This document shows, piece after piece, positions 1 to 7,174 of a stretch of 22,291 bases of DNA. Position 1 is the stretch's first letter, and each line of letters begins with the position of its first letter. The stretch is from Candidatus Saccharibacteria bacterium UBA1944. GTDB lineage: Bacteria > Patescibacteriota > Saccharimonadia > Saccharimonadales > Saccharimonadaceae. Made by a program: the position numbers and the translations under genes. The stretch is taken from positions 1 to 22,291 of the forward strand of contig DDEW01000012.1 in the NCBI GenBank assembly GCA_002336935.1, in the 5' to 3' direction. The notes under the pieces are model-generated. The model did no database searches, had not been told where the DNA came from, and saw only the letters and a program-made list of their open reading frames with translations.

Positions 1-24
1 GTTCGAATCCGGTCGGGCGCGCCA
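1..24 (+). tRNA. 3' end of a tRNA (partial, possibly tRNA-Arg)
   Basis: The window opens inside a tRNA. TTCGAAT is a standard T-loop, CCGGT is the 3' half of the T-stem, CGGGCGC is the 3' half of the acceptor stem, G is the discriminator base and CCA is encoded. The 5' part, including the anticodon, lies outside the window, so identity cannot be read. The acceptor half plus G73 resembles some bacterial tRNA-Arg genes, but that is only a guess. The last seven bases (CGCGCCA) are also part of the terminator stem that follows. Confidence 0.9.
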
Positions 25-65
25 CGAAAAAACCCCACGTGTATGTGGGGTTTTTTCGTGGCGCG
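18..65. terminator. Bidirectional intrinsic terminator, 21-bp perfect stem
   Basis: Positions 18-38 and 45-65 form a perfect 21-bp inverted repeat around a 6-nt loop (39-44). The stem contains an A6 run (27-32) and a T6 run (51-56), so it can act as a rho-independent terminator on both strands. It would stop the tRNA transcript on the plus strand and the sodA transcript, whose stop codon is at 73-75, on the minus strand. The outer seven bases on the left are the tRNA 3' end itself. Confidence 0.85.
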
Positions 66-72
66 GTAGACC

Positions 73-666
73 CTAGCCTTGGGTATATCGCTTATTAATA
101 AATGGCCAATTTACCACGTTCCACCATTGAGTAATATAGTCATCTCGCTTATTCTTGTAGTCAAGGTAATACGCGTGCTCCCACACATCAAGCCCCATTA
201 GCGGCTCGCCTTTTCCCTCCATCATTGGAGTATCTTGGTTGGCAAGTGCAATGATCTCAAGGTCCTTTGTCAGCCACACCCAGCCACTACCGAATAAACC
301 GGTGGCTTTCTGATTGAATTCTTGCTTGAAGGCATCGACGCTACCCCACTTAGTAATAATGTCGTCTACTAGTTTTCCTTCAAGTCTGCTGCCACCCGGC
401 ACCATACACTTCCAAAATAGATTGTGGTTATAGTGTCCACCACCATGATTACGTATCGCAGAACGTACAGCAGTTGGGAGTGAACCAATTCCTGACAGTA
501 ACTCCTCAAGACTTGCCTGTGCTAAATCGGGCTCCTGACTAATTGCAGCATTCAATTTGTCGACATACGTTTGATGATGTTTTTGGTGGTGAAGGCGCAT
601 AACTTCTTCGCTGATGGTAGGTGCAAGTGCGTCATAGGCATAAGGTAGCTCTGGCAGTGTATACAT
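73..666 (-). CDS. sodA: Superoxide dismutase, Mn-type (Fe/Mn family)
   Basis: This 197-aa protein dismutes superoxide to oxygen and hydrogen peroxide, and its length is normal for the family. The metal ligands are visible as H26, H81 (in GGGHYNHNLFW), D160 and H164 (in DVWEHAYY). Position 77 is Gly and the active-site Gln is supplied by NQDTP (Q144). That is the MnSOD arrangement rather than the FeSOD one, although some family members accept both metals. The ATG at 666 was chosen because GGAGG lies just upstream; the frame stays open for seven more codons. A TATAAA at 676-681 could be a -10, but a start there would cut into the Shine-Dalgarno sequence. Transcription together with the foldase gene 31 bp upstream is therefore more likely. 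There is no signal peptide, so it should be cytoplasmic. Confidence 0.95.
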   Translation of the reverse strand: MYTLPELPYAYDALAPTISEEVMRLHHQKHHQTYVDKLNAAISQEPDLAQASLEELLSGIGSLPTAVRSAIRNHGGGHYNHNLFWKCMVPGGSRLEGKLVDDIITKWGSVDAFKQEFNQKATGLFGSGWVWLTKDLEIIALANQDTPMMEGKGEPLMGLDVWEHAYYLDYKNKRDDYITQWWNVVNWPFINKRYTQG

Positions 667-697
667 AGTTCCTCCTTTATAGCGCAATCCTGGCAGC

Positions 698-1741
698 CTA
701 TTTAGCTACCTTAATATACTCTGTAACTTTACCGCTCTTCTTTAAAGTGGCGAGATTGCTTGAAAACTTTGTAAGTGGAATGTGTAGGTAGCTGAAGCTG
801 ATCTGCGTATCATTCTTCTCGTTCACCTTCACGAAGTAGTAACCATCATCTGTGCTGCTCTTAATCACTCCCGAAACTTGCCCTTTTTCTAGCTTTGCCA
901 CCTCTGACACCTGCAGACCGCCAAATGTGCTAACGATGTTCACTAGCCCAGAGTCACTCACCGTCATTTTGCCCCCAGGTAATGAAGAAAGCTTGCTTGC
1001 TACACCCGCAAAGTCACCCTTTGTAGCCACAACGAGCTTATTGGCTTCTTCTGCCTGCTTTTTTGCCTGCTCATCAATCGCAAAAGCAACCTTGTTGCGT
1101 AGTATCGTCCGGCGTAGCGACAACTTTAAATCGTCTGCGGACCAGCCATTGGTCATTTGCAGCGCTGAATAGTATGTTTCAGCCGAAATTTGCCCACTTG
1201 CAGTATGCCGTTGCTGCAAAATCGTATCTTCAATCTCACGATTACTCACTGTAATCCTGTAGGTGGGGGCAAGTTTTTTTGCATAAGCGTCTTGAATAGC
1301 TGTGTCGAGCACCTGGCGTTTGATGAAATCGAGCTGCTTCTTGCCGTCTGTGGAATCAAGCTTAACTGTGCCGTACTTACGCAACCAGAATTCATTAAAT
1401 CGGTATCGTGCCAAATAATCATCATAGGGCACCCACTCTCCGTCAACTACTGCTACAGGAACGGGAATAATCCGGGTCACGCGGTACATAAGTGTACTGG
1501 AGTTTTGCGCAATATAGAGCTGATGCCAAGCCAATGCACCCAGAAGTGCAAGAGATACAAAAGTAACAAGCAGTGCATTAACAACAAGCTTATGGCGAGC
1601 ATACTGAATAGGATATTTGAACTTACGGCCACCTGCCAATATCTTCTCTCGATGTTCCGCAACTGTCTCGTTAGTAATACGAGAAGGAGCTACCGATTCG
1701 GTTTTGCGTTGTCGAATTTTGTTAATCGATAGCTTCTTCAT
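698..1741 (-). CDS. Membrane-anchored PpiC/SurA-like peptidyl-prolyl isomerase (foldase)
   Basis: The protein has 347 aa. It starts with about 50 basic residues, then one transmembrane helix (about 51-75), then an extracytoplasmic SurA-N-like helical region (about 90-230, with VAVVDGEWVPYDDYLARY), and last a parvulin-like domain (about 240-345) containing FAGVASKLSSLPGG and a GYYFVKVNEK strand. Such proteins assist folding of secreted proteins outside the membrane, much as PrsA does in monoderms. The parvulin motif is weak, so isomerase activity is uncertain. The ATG at 1741 follows AGGAG; the frame extends about 49 codons further upstream but has no better start. It overlaps the end of the PH-domain gene by 20 nt, which suggests translational coupling. 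Possible clients are the secreted proteins and pilins of this region, but that is inference. Confidence 0.8.
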   Translation of the reverse strand: MKKLSINKIRQRKTESVAPSRITNETVAEHREKILAGGRKFKYPIQYARHKLVVNALLVTFVSLALLGALAWHQLYIAQNSSTLMYRVTRIIPVPVAVVDGEWVPYDDYLARYRFNEFWLRKYGTVKLDSTDGKKQLDFIKRQVLDTAIQDAYAKKLAPTYRITVSNREIEDTILQQRHTASGQISAETYYSALQMTNGWSADDLKLSLRRTILRNKVAFAIDEQAKKQAEEANKLVVATKGDFAGVASKLSSLPGGKMTVSDSGLVNIVSTFGGLQVSEVAKLEKGQVSGVIKSSTDDGYYFVKVNEKNDTQISFSYLHIPLTKFSSNLATLKKSGKVTEYIKVAK

Positions 1742-2261
1742 ATGCTCCTTGCGGCTGACTTTTCGCCGCCTGATTGACGGCATCCTGTAGGCGATTATAA
1801 ATTTTTGCCGGATGCTCAGCGTTACGAATAACAAGATCGCCCACAAACGTTTGAATAACGATGGTGCCGAACCCAAATATCTCGCCACTGAATCCTGGTA
1901 TATTATAGCTTATGTTTTGAATTTTCGCGAGACTTAACTCAACAACATCGGTGCCAAAAAAACCATGTTGCGTGACTTGCCGTATGCGTTGATTTGTCAC
2001 AATAAAATAGGTGTAACGCCACATCAGAAAATAATACATAAAGCACACAAGCCCAAACGCAAAGCCTCCAATTGGCAGCAAAAAAAGTTCGAGATTTGTT
2101 GGCCAAAGAAGTGGAGGAACGGAGGCGAGAGCAAATGGTATCAATAGCAAGTAAAAGCCCTTTCGCATCGCAAGAATATGCCGACGAAATACAAAGAGAA
2201 GCTCTTCGCCATCACGCTGACCATTAAATGCTTTTTCTGATGTATCGCGGTTTTTTTTCAT
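1722..2261 (-). CDS. Bacterial PH-domain (YdbS/DUF304-like) membrane protein
   Basis: This 179-aa protein has a charged N-terminus, two predicted transmembrane helices (about 35-53 and 58-82) and a C-terminal bacterial PH (bPH2-like) domain. The domain is recognised by the pattern YFIVTNQRIRQVTQHGFFG, then VELSLAKIQNI, then FGFGTIVIQT. The family has no established enzymatic role; members are thought to work at the membrane. The ATG at 2261 lies only 9 nt downstream of the mature end of tRNA-Arg(CCU) and has no Shine-Dalgarno sequence. The mRNA probably arises by tRNA 3'-end processing. The gene ends inside the foldase gene. Confidence 0.75.
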   Translation of the reverse strand: MKKNRDTSEKAFNGQRDGEELLFVFRRHILAMRKGFYLLLIPFALASVPPLLWPTNLELFLLPIGGFAFGLVCFMYYFLMWRYTYFIVTNQRIRQVTQHGFFGTDVVELSLAKIQNISYNIPGFSGEIFGFGTIVIQTFVGDLVIRNAEHPAKIYNRLQDAVNQAAKSQPQGAYEEAID

Positions 2262-2270
2262 TGTCTACCA

Positions 2271-2347
2271 TGGTACCCCGGGCAGGAGTTGAACCTACAA
2301 CCTTATCCTTAGGACGGATCTGCTCTATCCAGTTGAGCTACCGAGGC
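2271..2347 (-). tRNA. tRNA-Arg (anticodon CCU)
   Basis: A 77-nt cloverleaf can be folded by eye, with encoded CCA. The acceptor is GCCTCGG with CCGGGGT (including G1-U72 and U4-G69), the D-arm is GCTC/GAGC, the anticodon loop is GTCCTAA with CCT at 2311-2313, and the T-arm GTAGG/CCTGC closes the loop TTCAACT. The anticodon stem GATCC/GGATA has four pairs and a G27-A43 mismatch at its outer end. It decodes AGG. It sits between ndk and the PH-domain gene on the same strand, with its own promoter upstream. Confidence 0.93.
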
Positions 2348-2389
2348 ATATTTGCCGGCTGCTCCCACGGATAGCCGAACGCATTTATT

Positions 2390-2418
2390 ATTATACTATG
2401 CGCTCTTCAATCTGTTAA
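2390..2418 (-). promoter_or_regulatory. Promoter of tRNA-Arg(CCU)
   Basis: On the minus strand TTAACA (2413-2418) and TATAAT (2390-2395) are separated by exactly 17 bp, a near-consensus sigma-70-type promoter. The -35 overlaps the ndk stop codon. Transcription would start near 2383 and give a leader of about 36 nt before the tRNA. It would also drive the PH-domain gene, the foldase and perhaps sodA. Confidence 0.7.
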
Positions 2419-2924
2419 CGCGTAAACTTTTCGTTTAAGACGCTGTAATCATAGAGCTCATCATCGGAGAACCAGTGGTCGATTTCTTGTTGTGCTTCTG
2501 CTTCATCGCCACTAGCGTGAATTAGGTTAGGAATTCCTTTACCCTCACCGTCTGCATAGCCAAAGCTCATATGTGAGTAGTCGCCACGAATCGTCCCTGG
2601 CAGCGCACTCTTTGGTTCAGTCGTACCAACAAGCTTTCTTACCAAGGCGACTGCTTCGACACCTTCTAACACCATTGCAATTACAGGGCCTTGGACCATC
2701 ATCTCGAGAGTAATATCAAACTTGTCCTGACCACGACGCGTAATCATTTTACCGATTTCTTCGTAATGTTTATAGAAATGCTCCTTAGTGGGGGCAATCA
2801 TCTTCGTTGCAACAATTTTTAGGCCTACTCGCTCAAATCGAGTTAGTATCTCACCGACAATTCCTCGCTGAATTGCATCTGGTTTAAAAACAATTAGCGT
2901 CTTCTCGACTGATTCAGTGGTCAT
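2415..2924 (-). CDS. ndk: Nucleoside diphosphate kinase
   Basis: NDK moves the gamma phosphate from an NTP to an NDP through a phosphohistidine. The catalytic histidine is H136 in NLIHASGD, and FKPDA near the N-terminus and GTIRGDYSH match the nucleotide-binding positions. The protein has 169 aa, against about 140-150 usually. The extra length lies in a loop around residues 59-72 (RRGQDKFDI) and in the segment before the active-site histidine (about 118-132). The ATG at 2924 follows GAGGAG; an in-frame ATG at 2936 would add four residues. It lies 23 bp after the uppP stop, so the two are probably cotranscribed. A TACAAT at 2950-2955 could add a weak local promoter. Confidence 0.95.
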   Translation of the reverse strand: MTTESVEKTLIVFKPDAIQRGIVGEILTRFERVGLKIVATKMIAPTKEHFYKHYEEIGKMITRRGQDKFDITLEMMVQGPVIAMVLEGVEAVALVRKLVGTTEPKSALPGTIRGDYSHMSFGYADGEGKGIPNLIHASGDEAEAQQEIDHWFSDDELYDYSVLNEKFTR

Positions 2925-2947
2925 AATGCTCCTCATTTATTATGCTT

Positions 2948-3742
2948 TTATTGTAGCAGAAGTATAAGTCCAACAACACCGGCTAAAGCCAATCGGTACC
3001 ATCCAAAAACAGTGAGATTATGCTTACTCAGGTAACTAATTAAAAACCGTATTGCCAGGATGCCCGCAATAAATGCTACTACATTCCCTATGAGCAGTGG
3101 CCAAAAATTATCTACAAAATACATCCTGTCGGTTGATGTGATGAATAGTTTTACCGTTACGCCAAGCATAATAGGCAGCGAAGCGAGAAAACTGTATTCG
3201 GCTGCACTTTGGTGGCCGAGGCCTACAAGTCTTCCGGCAATAATAGTAGAGCCCGAACGCGAGACGCCAGGAATAAGCGCAAACATTTGCGCAACACCAA
3301 TTACCAATGCACGCTTCCATGACATATCTTCAAGTCGTGGAAGCATTGTAAGACGGGGTAGCTTATCGAGAACTATCATCACAACACCTACAACAGCCAG
3401 AGTGGTGACGACCACCTTCACGCTACCAAAGAACGAAATATGGTCAATAATATCTGATAAAAAGTAGCCGACTATGCCTGCAGGTATAGAGGTGAGAAGG
3501 ATATTGCGTAGTAGTGTATACTTTTTTTGTTCAACAACTTCCCCGTATATAGTAGCGATTCTGCGCCAAAAATAAGCAATAAGTGCAAGCAGTGTTCCGA
3601 TATTGATAAACTCTAGAAACTGGTGACTAGAGGCACCGAGCAAAAAATGCTGACCTATCACAAGATGGCCAGAGCTACTCACGGGGATGAACTCGGTCAA
3701 GCCTTGTACAAGACCAAGCACAGTAGCCTGTAATGTATCCAT
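2948..3742 (-). CDS. uppP: Undecaprenyl-diphosphate phosphatase (UppP/BacA)
   Basis: This 264-aa polytopic membrane protein recycles the lipid carrier for peptidoglycan and other surface polymers by converting undecaprenyl diphosphate to the monophosphate. Both family motifs are present: the (E/Q)xxxE region as Q13-GLTE17-FIPVSSSGH, with Gln in the first position (allowed in the family), and PGVSRSGST at 158-166 with R162. Several hydrophobic helices follow along its length, as expected. The ATG at 3742 has no Shine-Dalgarno sequence but lies 7 nt after a perfect TATAAT, so the mRNA is probably leaderless. It diverges from xerC. Confidence 0.95.
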   Translation of the reverse strand: MDTLQATVLGLVQGLTEFIPVSSSGHLVIGQHFLLGASSHQFLEFINIGTLLALIAYFWRRIATIYGEVVEQKKYTLLRNILLTSIPAGIVGYFLSDIIDHISFFGSVKVVVTTLAVVGVVMIVLDKLPRLTMLPRLEDMSWKRALVIGVAQMFALIPGVSRSGSTIIAGRLVGLGHQSAAEYSFLASLPIMLGVTVKLFITSTDRMYFVDNFWPLLIGNVVAFIAGILAIRFLISYLSKHNLTVFGWYRLALAGVVGLILLLQ

Positions 3743-3749
3743 TAGCCGT

Positions 3750-3755
3750 ATTATA
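3750..3755 (-). promoter_or_regulatory. -10 element of uppP (leaderless start)
   Basis: TATAAT on the minus strand ends 7 nt before the uppP ATG, so transcription should begin at or next to the A of ATG. No convincing -35 is seen at 16-18 bp. Confidence 0.5.
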
Positions 3756-3776
3756 CCTATTTAGACTCAAATACGC

Positions 3777-3782
3777 TATGCT
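3777..3782 (+). promoter_or_regulatory. Possible -10 element of xerC
   Basis: TATGCT ends 6 nt before the ATG at 3789. The -35 region is not recognisable. It lies 21 bp from the uppP -10 on the other strand, so the two core promoters overlap. Confidence 0.35.
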
Positions 3783-3788
3783 AGGAAC

Positions 3789-4697
3789 ATGTACATGTCC
3801 GAGCTCATTGTCGATTTTATTGAATACCTTGAGGTTGAGCGAGGCCGTTCAGCAAAGACGTCTGAGAACTACCAACGTTATCTTGAGCGATTTGTTGAAT
3901 TCGCTGGTAATATAACGGTTAGTACCATTACTCCTGAGCTTATACGTAAGTATAGGCTATGGCTTAATCGCTACACGACTGGCTACGGGGATGACCTTGC
4001 AACAATCACGCAAAGCTATTATTTAATCGCCCTACGGGGGTTTTTAGACTATCTTAGTAAGCGCGATATTGCCTCACTCAGCCCTAATAAAATTGACTTG
4101 CCAAAAGTCCATCGCAAACAAGTCACCTTTCTTCATTATGAAGAAGTTGAGCGAATGCTTAGCGCCATACCCGGAGACGATACACCCCAGCATTTGCGAG
4201 ATAAAGCCATTTTAGAGCTGCTCTTTTCAAGCGGACTACGCGTTTCGGAACTTGTAAACCTCGACAGAGACCATATCAATACGAAGCGTCGAGAGTTCAT
4301 GGTGCGCGGAAAAGGACAAAAAGATCGTCCAGTATTTATTAACCCGGTAGCAGCCCAATGTATTGAAGACTACCTTGCATCGCGCACCGATTCCCTGCCT
4401 CCGCTTTTTCTCAACTATAGTCGCAATAGCATTGCCGATACCTCTGGGGCATTCCGTCGGCTCACCCCACGTAGTATCCAGCGGATTATTAGTAAGTACG
4501 CAAAACTGGCCGGCATTACAAAGCACGTAAGCCCTCACACGATGCGTCATAGTTTTGCAACAGACTTACTGATGAATGGTGCCGACATACGGAGCGTACA
4601 GTCTATGCTTGGACATGCCAATATTAGCACAACCCAAGTATATACCCACGTAACCGATGCTCACCTGCGCGAGGTGTATGAGAAATACCACTCCTAA
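3789..4697 (+). CDS. xerC: Tyrosine recombinase XerC/XerD-type
   Basis: The protein has 302 aa, the normal length for a Xer recombinase that resolves chromosome dimers at dif. An N-terminal SAM-like core-binding domain (about 5-90, with YLEVERGRSAKTSENYQRYL) precedes the catalytic domain. All catalytic residues are present: R151 (SSGLRVSEL), K175 (RGKGQKD), H250 and R253 (SPHTMRHSF), H276 (LGHANI) and the nucleophile Y285 (TQVYTH). Two starts are possible: ATG 3789, 6 nt after a -10-like TATGCT (leaderless), or ATG 3795, which has AGGA 8 nt upstream. The difference is two residues. Whether it is the only Xer protein, or is better called XerD or XerA, cannot be told from the window. Its stop overlaps that of the convergent PilX-like gene. 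Confidence 0.93.
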   Translation: MYMSELIVDFIEYLEVERGRSAKTSENYQRYLERFVEFAGNITVSTITPELIRKYRLWLNRYTTGYGDDLATITQSYYLIALRGFLDYLSKRDIASLSPNKIDLPKVHRKQVTFLHYEEVERMLSAIPGDDTPQHLRDKAILELLFSSGLRVSELVNLDRDHINTKRREFMVRGKGQKDRPVFINPVAAQCIEDYLASRTDSLPPLFLNYSRNSIADTSGAFRRLTPRSIQRIISKYAKLAGITKHVSPHTMRHSFATDLLMNGADIRSVQSMLGHANISTTQVYTHVTDAHLREVYEKYHS

Positions 4698-5860
4698 GGA
4701 GCGCAGCTACCTTGATCGTAATCAGATGCTGTATTTGTAACAAACATTGTTTTACAGAGGTTGTTGGTGATATCTACGGTTGCACGTGGATACAATGTGG
4801 TGTCAACCGCTGGATCGATCAACTCGACCCGTGCTCGGACGCGACGGAAGACATCAGCAGCTCGACCAGTTGCATCAACAGCTGGCTGAACTCCATTGAA
4901 GTTTACCAGATTTGCTCCCTTATATAGACGCACTCGGAAATCAGTACCTGCATAGAGGCTGGTTAGGCGTAGATATGCGCGACGATCAGTGTCGGTTGCA
5001 TTGCCGGAGACTGCTTTGGTCATTTGAATGCGAACCTTACAGTAGTAGCCATCAATAGGCGGCTGTGGAGCGCCGGGTGAGCAAGGTGCATAAATTGGCC
5101 TCTGCGTGCCGGAGCGCCTACCGTCGACACTGAACTGCGTAGTTAGGTTGCCCCCGTTAGATGGGTAAATGAAGAGTGTCTGAGAGCCACCGTTTTCGTC
5201 AAAATCGCGTAGCTTTACGTTTTTATCGGTATACTGCATCACTTGAACTCGCATAATTGGAGGGGTGTCACTACCCCACCCTACGAGTGTTGGGAGTGGT
5301 GGACTCGCGAGCATTCCTGGCCGTGTTACTGCCCGCGTAGCTTGTCCTTTAGCGGGCGCAACCCACGATAATTCAATCGTATCAAATGACTCCGCGTCAC
5401 TGACGCGCAGTGGAAAGACATGGGATGTGTCTGCAGCGAGTGTGTTAACGTAGTCGTTTGTATTGCGATCGATTTTGATACAGGTATAAGCCTGCTGGAA
5501 GTCGGTGCCGTCACCTGCCGCAGTCCGTTTAACATATACCTCGCCGTCTGTCTGTGAGCCGCTTGCAGGAGTAACAATGCCCGCATCACCAATCGTGGTA
5601 CATTTTTCTGCATCAATAGCATCGCAGGCTGCCTGAACTCCATTCACTACACACTGCGTAAGGACACGTTTGCCGTCCTCTACCCCAGCTAGCGCAGAGT
5701 CGTATGCTCCTCGTGAAAGCTCAGAGTCGTTCGACTGCTGCTGATCCTGGACCATAGCGCGCATAAAACCAACGGTAACAATCGTGAATAATAGTAATGC
5801 AAATATTACAATAAGCAGCGCGGTAGCACCTTGTTCTCTTTTTCTTATGTGTCCTGTCAT
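4694..5860 (-). CDS. PilX/GspK-like minor pilin (large tip component)
   Basis: The protein has 388 aa and is the largest of the four minor-pilin-like products. The N-terminus has a short basic leader, EQGATALLIVIFALLLF as a class III-like hydrophobic segment, and then a PilX-N-like helix (RGAYDSALAGVEDGKR). There is a Gly before the hydrophobic stretch, but no Glu at +5 of a mature protein. This is typical of GspK-type tip subunits, which need not make the usual Glu5 contact. Cysteines occur near residues 60-90 and at the C-terminus (NLCK, SCAP). It starts at ATG 5860 with TAATG overlap to the preceding pilin gene and has AAAGGAA as Shine-Dalgarno sequence. The assignment rests on N-terminal pattern, size and fourth position in an H-I-J-K order. 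Confidence 0.7.
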   Translation of the reverse strand: MTGHIRKREQGATALLIVIFALLLFTIVTVGFMRAMVQDQQQSNDSELSRGAYDSALAGVEDGKRVLTQCVVNGVQAACDAIDAEKCTTIGDAGIVTPASGSQTDGEVYVKRTAAGDGTDFQQAYTCIKIDRNTNDYVNTLAADTSHVFPLRVSDAESFDTIELSWVAPAKGQATRAVTRPGMLASPPLPTLVGWGSDTPPIMRVQVMQYTDKNVKLRDFDENGGSQTLFIYPSNGGNLTTQFSVDGRRSGTQRPIYAPCSPGAPQPPIDGYYCKVRIQMTKAVSGNATDTDRRAYLRLTSLYAGTDFRVRLYKGANLVNFNGVQPAVDATGRAADVFRRVRARVELIDPAVDTTLYPRATVDITNNLCKTMFVTNTASDYDQGSCAP

Positions 5861-6564
5861 TATTCCTTTACGCCTCCTGCGCGTACATACATATCAAAAT
5901 CCCCAACCGAACAATACTCGAAGTTGGCCGCAGCATCAGTAGGCGGCTTACAGGTATTATCGCTTCCTATTACCTGCGTCGTATTGGGGTCGTACGTCCC
6001 TAGCGTAAACTGTATGCGGTACATACCGTCACCAGCCGATACTGCTGCAGGCGTTACGACCATGTGGTACACAGCAAAGTCACGCTTTCCAGATGCCTCA
6101 TCGTCACTTAATAAATCTACTGCCGTCTCCGCAGCACCCACCGTCATGGGATAATTACCCCCTGATGGCGTACAGTAACTTCGCGCCATATCAATAACAC
6201 GAACCAACTTGGCTCTCGTACCTCCCATAGTTACTCGTGTGACGCTCGGCGCCGCATTCAAAAGACCAACGGTGTTCCAAACGTAGGAAACATTCCCCAA
6301 GCAAATCCGTCCATGCTGCATTCCAATCGCACCCCGCTCACCAATAACCTGAACATCTTGGGCGTTCGCTGCGGCAAAATCACGCCGCAGAACATCGGTA
6401 ACATCGCGCCCTACGGTATTAAGTGACTTATTGGTCATTCCTTTTGTATATAGCTTTCCTATATGAATTGTTAAGGTAAGTACCCCAATGAGTAGCACTG
6501 AAAAGAAGGCCATTACAAGGGACAATTCAACTAACGTAAACCCTGACCGACGCCTATCTACCAT
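5860..6564 (-). CDS. Minor pilin, PilW/GspJ-like
   Basis: This 234-aa protein has a clear type III prepilin signal: MVDRRRSG, cleavage after G8, then FTLVE with Glu at +5 and a hydrophobic helix. The rest is an extracytoplasmic domain with cysteines near the middle (RICLG, SYCTPSGG) and near the end (NTCKP, YCSVGDFD). The third position in a four-gene minor pilin set suggests a PilW/GspJ role, but the C-terminal domain has no motif I recognise. It overlaps the previous gene by 11 nt, and GAGG precedes the ATG. Confidence 0.75.
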   Translation of the reverse strand: MVDRRRSGFTLVELSLVMAFFSVLLIGVLTLTIHIGKLYTKGMTNKSLNTVGRDVTDVLRRDFAAANAQDVQVIGERGAIGMQHGRICLGNVSYVWNTVGLLNAAPSVTRVTMGGTRAKLVRVIDMARSYCTPSGGNYPMTVGAAETAVDLLSDDEASGKRDFAVYHMVVTPAAVSAGDGMYRIQFTLGTYDPNTTQVIGSDNTCKPPTDAAANFEYCSVGDFDMYVRAGGVKE

Positions 6565-7174
6565 ATAACCTCACAATCGTTCCTTGTGTCATGGGCTGTG
6601 TTTGCCCGCTTACATCCCAGCATCCATGGATATAGACATCGTATGCTGGCACTGCAGGCGTTGAGCCTTCGGCACTGGCAATTTGCACCCATATTCCCTG
6701 ACTCGTAGGTGTGGGGGAAGCGACAGTAGGATAGACAACACGCGCATAGGTTGTCGCGCCCCCGTAGTTCGCCGCCGTAATAGTTGAGACGGTAAACGCA
6801 TCAGGAGTTGACGGGTTGGGTGTGATAAAGAATGCGCGAAGTGATGCTGAACCCAGGGTGGCGGAATTTGGACACGTCGCACTACTCAGTGGCATAATAT
6901 TGGTTGTAATTCGGTCATCTCCGTTACCAGGAGTTGCATCTGTCCCCACCAGTGAGGTCCAAGCGGCGTTGTGCGTATCATGCAAGTAGCGAATAATTTC
7001 TGCCTGACTATCCATTTGTTGGCGAACCAGAGTTACCTCAAGACTTTGCTGTGATAATGCCACCCCTCTATTCATGATGGCGGTGGTAATAACGACAGCA
7101 AAGCTAAAAATTGCAAAGGCCATGACCATTTCGACAATTGTATCTCCCGTTTCATAACTTCTTCGTGTAGTCAT
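6554..7174 (-). CDS. Minor pilin, PilV/GspI-like
   Basis: This 206-aa protein has a prepilin signal in which Gly10 is followed by DTIVE, so the mature first residue would be Asp instead of the usual Phe or Met, with Glu at +5. A hydrophobic helix (MVMAFAIFSFAVVITTAI) follows, then a helix with RQQMDSQAEIIRYL and a beta-rich head with two cysteines (ATCPNS, HGCWD). ATG 7174 was chosen: it makes a TAATG overlap with the preceding stop and lies downstream of a G-rich Shine-Dalgarno sequence. An upstream TTG at 7180 is possible. The second place in the cluster fits PilV/GspI. Confidence 0.75.
   Translation of the reverse strand: MTTRRSYETGDTIVEMVMAFAIFSFAVVITTAIMNRGVALSQQSLEVTLVRQQMDSQAEIIRYLHDTHNAAWTSLVGTDATPGNGDDRITTNIMPLSSATCPNSATLGSASLRAFFITPNPSTPDAFTVSTITAANYGGATTYARVVYPTVASPTPTSQGIWVQIASAEGSTPAVPAYDVYIHGCWDVSGQTQPMTQGTIVRLYGR

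Noticed and set aside
1..65. tRNA 3' end and its copy as an attachment site for an integrated element
   Set aside because: The copy is in inverted orientation inside a perfect terminator hairpin, and no mobile genes lie nearby.
1190..1732. Plus-strand open frame of 180 codons opposite the foldase gene
   Set aside because: It is a shadow of the minus-strand gene; its product is Cys-rich without any domain pattern.
2325..2384. 19-codon frame in the tRNA-Arg leader, 5 nt after TATAAT and containing several Arg codons
   Set aside because: It runs into the tRNA itself and has no ribosome site; the Arg codons probably occur by chance in a GC-rich leader.
3789..4697. Tyrosine recombinase as a phage or island integrase
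   Set aside because: Length, motif spacing and position among housekeeping genes fit XerC/D; no excisionase, att repeats or phage genes are present.
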